Part shown: piece by piece, positions 63,545-64,000 of the stretch | How the letters are laid out: each line of letters begins with the position of its first letter | Numbering within the stretch: the first letter of the stretch is position 1 | NCBI RefSeq assembly: GCF_048066115.1 | Contig: NZ_JBLTYX010000006.1 | Coordinates: 124,001 to 188,000, forward strand | From: Niveispirillum sp048066115 | GTDB taxonomy: Bacteria > Pseudomonadota > Alphaproteobacteria > Azospirillales > Azospirillaceae | Length of the DNA: 64,000 nt | Reading direction: 5' to 3' | Notes under the pieces: model-generated | Seen by the model: the letters and a program-made list of their open reading frames with translations, nothing else | What the model was told of the DNA's origin: nothing | Databases searched by the model: none | Program-made: the position numbers and the translations under genes

Positions 63545-63645
63545 CCAATGGTCAAATATTTGACCATTGGTACGGCGGCAACCGCCGCCGCGCGCCACGT
63601 GGCGCGAAGCCAAGCCCACGGATGTGGGCGACGGCGATTGAGGGG
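63545..63645 (-). repeat. Four-hairpin intergenic repeat, copy M (between fliE and fliQ)
   Basis: Read on the minus strand: CCTCAATCGCCG, H1 GCCCAC-ATCC-GTGGGC, linker CTTGGCTT, H2 CGCGCC-ACGT-GGCGCG, H3 GGCGGC-GGTT-GCCGCC, H4 a perfect 26-bp palindrome built on CCAATGGTCAAAT. Inside the flagellar operon, antisense to it. Confidence 0.87.
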
Positions 63646-63672
63646 CGTGAAAGGCGGGAACCGGGATTTATC

Positions 63673-63969
63673 ATGAACGAGGCCGAGGCCATTGAGATCG
63701 TGCGCGACGCGCTGTTCACCACGATCATCGTCAGCTTGCCGCTGATGCTGATCGCGCTGGTGGTCGGTCTCGCCATTTCGCTGTTCCAGGCGCTGACACA
63801 GCTGCAGGAACAGACCCTGACCTTCGTGCCCAAGATCCTGATCCTGTTCACGGCCATGGTGTTCCTGCTGCCCTTCATGAACGGGCACTTGCGGACCTTC
63901 ACCGAGCGGATCATGGACCGCATCGTGGCGGTGGGGACCAGCGTCGACAGCCAGGATGGCGGCGGATGA
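63673..63969 (+). CDS. fliQ: Flagellar export apparatus protein FliQ
   Basis: A 98-residue membrane protein with two transmembrane helices (IIVSLPLMLIALVVGLAISLFQALTQLQEQTLTFVPKILILFTAMVFLLPFM), the second part of the FliPQR pore. It is slightly longer than the usual 89 residues. The start at 63673 (MNEAEAIEIVRDAL) fits the family. Its stop overlaps the fliR start by four bases. Confidence 0.95.
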   Translation: MNEAEAIEIVRDALFTTIIVSLPLMLIALVVGLAISLFQALTQLQEQTLTFVPKILILFTAMVFLLPFMNGHLRTFTERIMDRIVAVGTSVDSQDGGG

Positions 63970-64000
63970 TGTCGCTGGACACGGTCCTGGGCGGGTCGGT
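63966..64000 (+). CDS. fliR: Flagellar export protein FliR, first residues (runs off window)
   Basis: ATG at 63966 (or 63969) overlapping the fliQ stop opens a frame MMSLDTVLGGSV that continues past the window edge. Identification as fliR rests on the invariant fliQ-fliR gene order and ATGA coupling; too few residues are visible for a sequence match. Confidence 0.7.
   Translation, partial: MMSLDTVLGGS

Overview
The window is about 67% GC chromosomal DNA of an alphaproteobacterium, most likely a member of the Rhodospirillales/Azospirillaceae (Azospirillum, Niveispirillum or Nitrospirillum type). Supporting evidence: GTTC-N7-GTTC LexA boxes at recA and ssb, an ATP12-type F1-ATPase chaperone, a MucR-like protein, the HpnC/D/E squalene route, ErpA, consensus sigma-54 promoters at motility-type genes and a split flagellar export cluster. 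The genus is inference. No prophage, IS transposase, CRISPR array or rRNA operon is visible.

Layout. 1-2.3 kb: uvrA (5' part), a MmcQ/YjbR protein and ssb around one LexA box. 2.4-14.7 kb: accessory and housekeeping genes, namely a Tat-type FAD oxidase, group III truncated globin, DUF4331/DUF4198 pair, small Cys-rich protein, AraC regulator, diguanylate cyclase, EipB, isoaspartyl peptidase, multicopper oxidase, exonuclease III and ErpA. 14.7-21.5 kb: dGTPase, glutathione peroxidase, crcB-rluC, BMP binding protein, HAD phosphatase and ATP12. 21.5-31 kb: a CZB chemoreceptor, two glycosyltransferases, an ECF sigma factor, a MucR-like mini-protein, an acyl-CoA dehydrogenase and a sigma-54-driven lytic transglycosylase. 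31-40 kb: tRNA-Met, a collagen-like repeat protein, AmpG, class II DAHP synthase, a large chemoreceptor and an amidohydrolase. 40-46.3 kb: hpnE, a fused hpnC-hpnD, sodB, an NDUFAF6-like protein and recA. 46.4-55.4 kb: TPR/GT9, a hybrid kinase-regulator-MTA nucleosidase operon, an EF-hand protein, Dps, a frameshifted DUF481 gene and a degenerate hydrolase. 55.4-59.1 kb: alaS and a DUF4258/DUF2283/DUF5397 module. 59.2-64 kb: MoxR, then divergent flagellar operons (fliP-fliO-orphan-flhB-like on minus; flgB-flgC-fliE-fliQ-fliR on plus).

The most unusual signal is not a gene. Thirteen intergenic copies of one roughly 75-110 bp element (3792-63645) share a 5' box (CCCTCA..CGCCGG), a linker (CTTGGCTTACG) and conserved tetraloops (ATCC, ACGT/ACGA, GGTC/AGTC). 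The stem sequences change from copy to copy, mostly by compensatory substitution. Most copies end in a fourth inverted repeat whose sequence is private to that copy and often abuts or overlaps a stop codon. I do not recognise this family.

Other points of note are the HpnC-HpnD fusion next to an hpnE with a palindromic repeat inserted in frame, and three sigma-54 promoter matches that link a diguanylate cyclase and a signal-peptide-less transglycosylase to the flagellar regulon.
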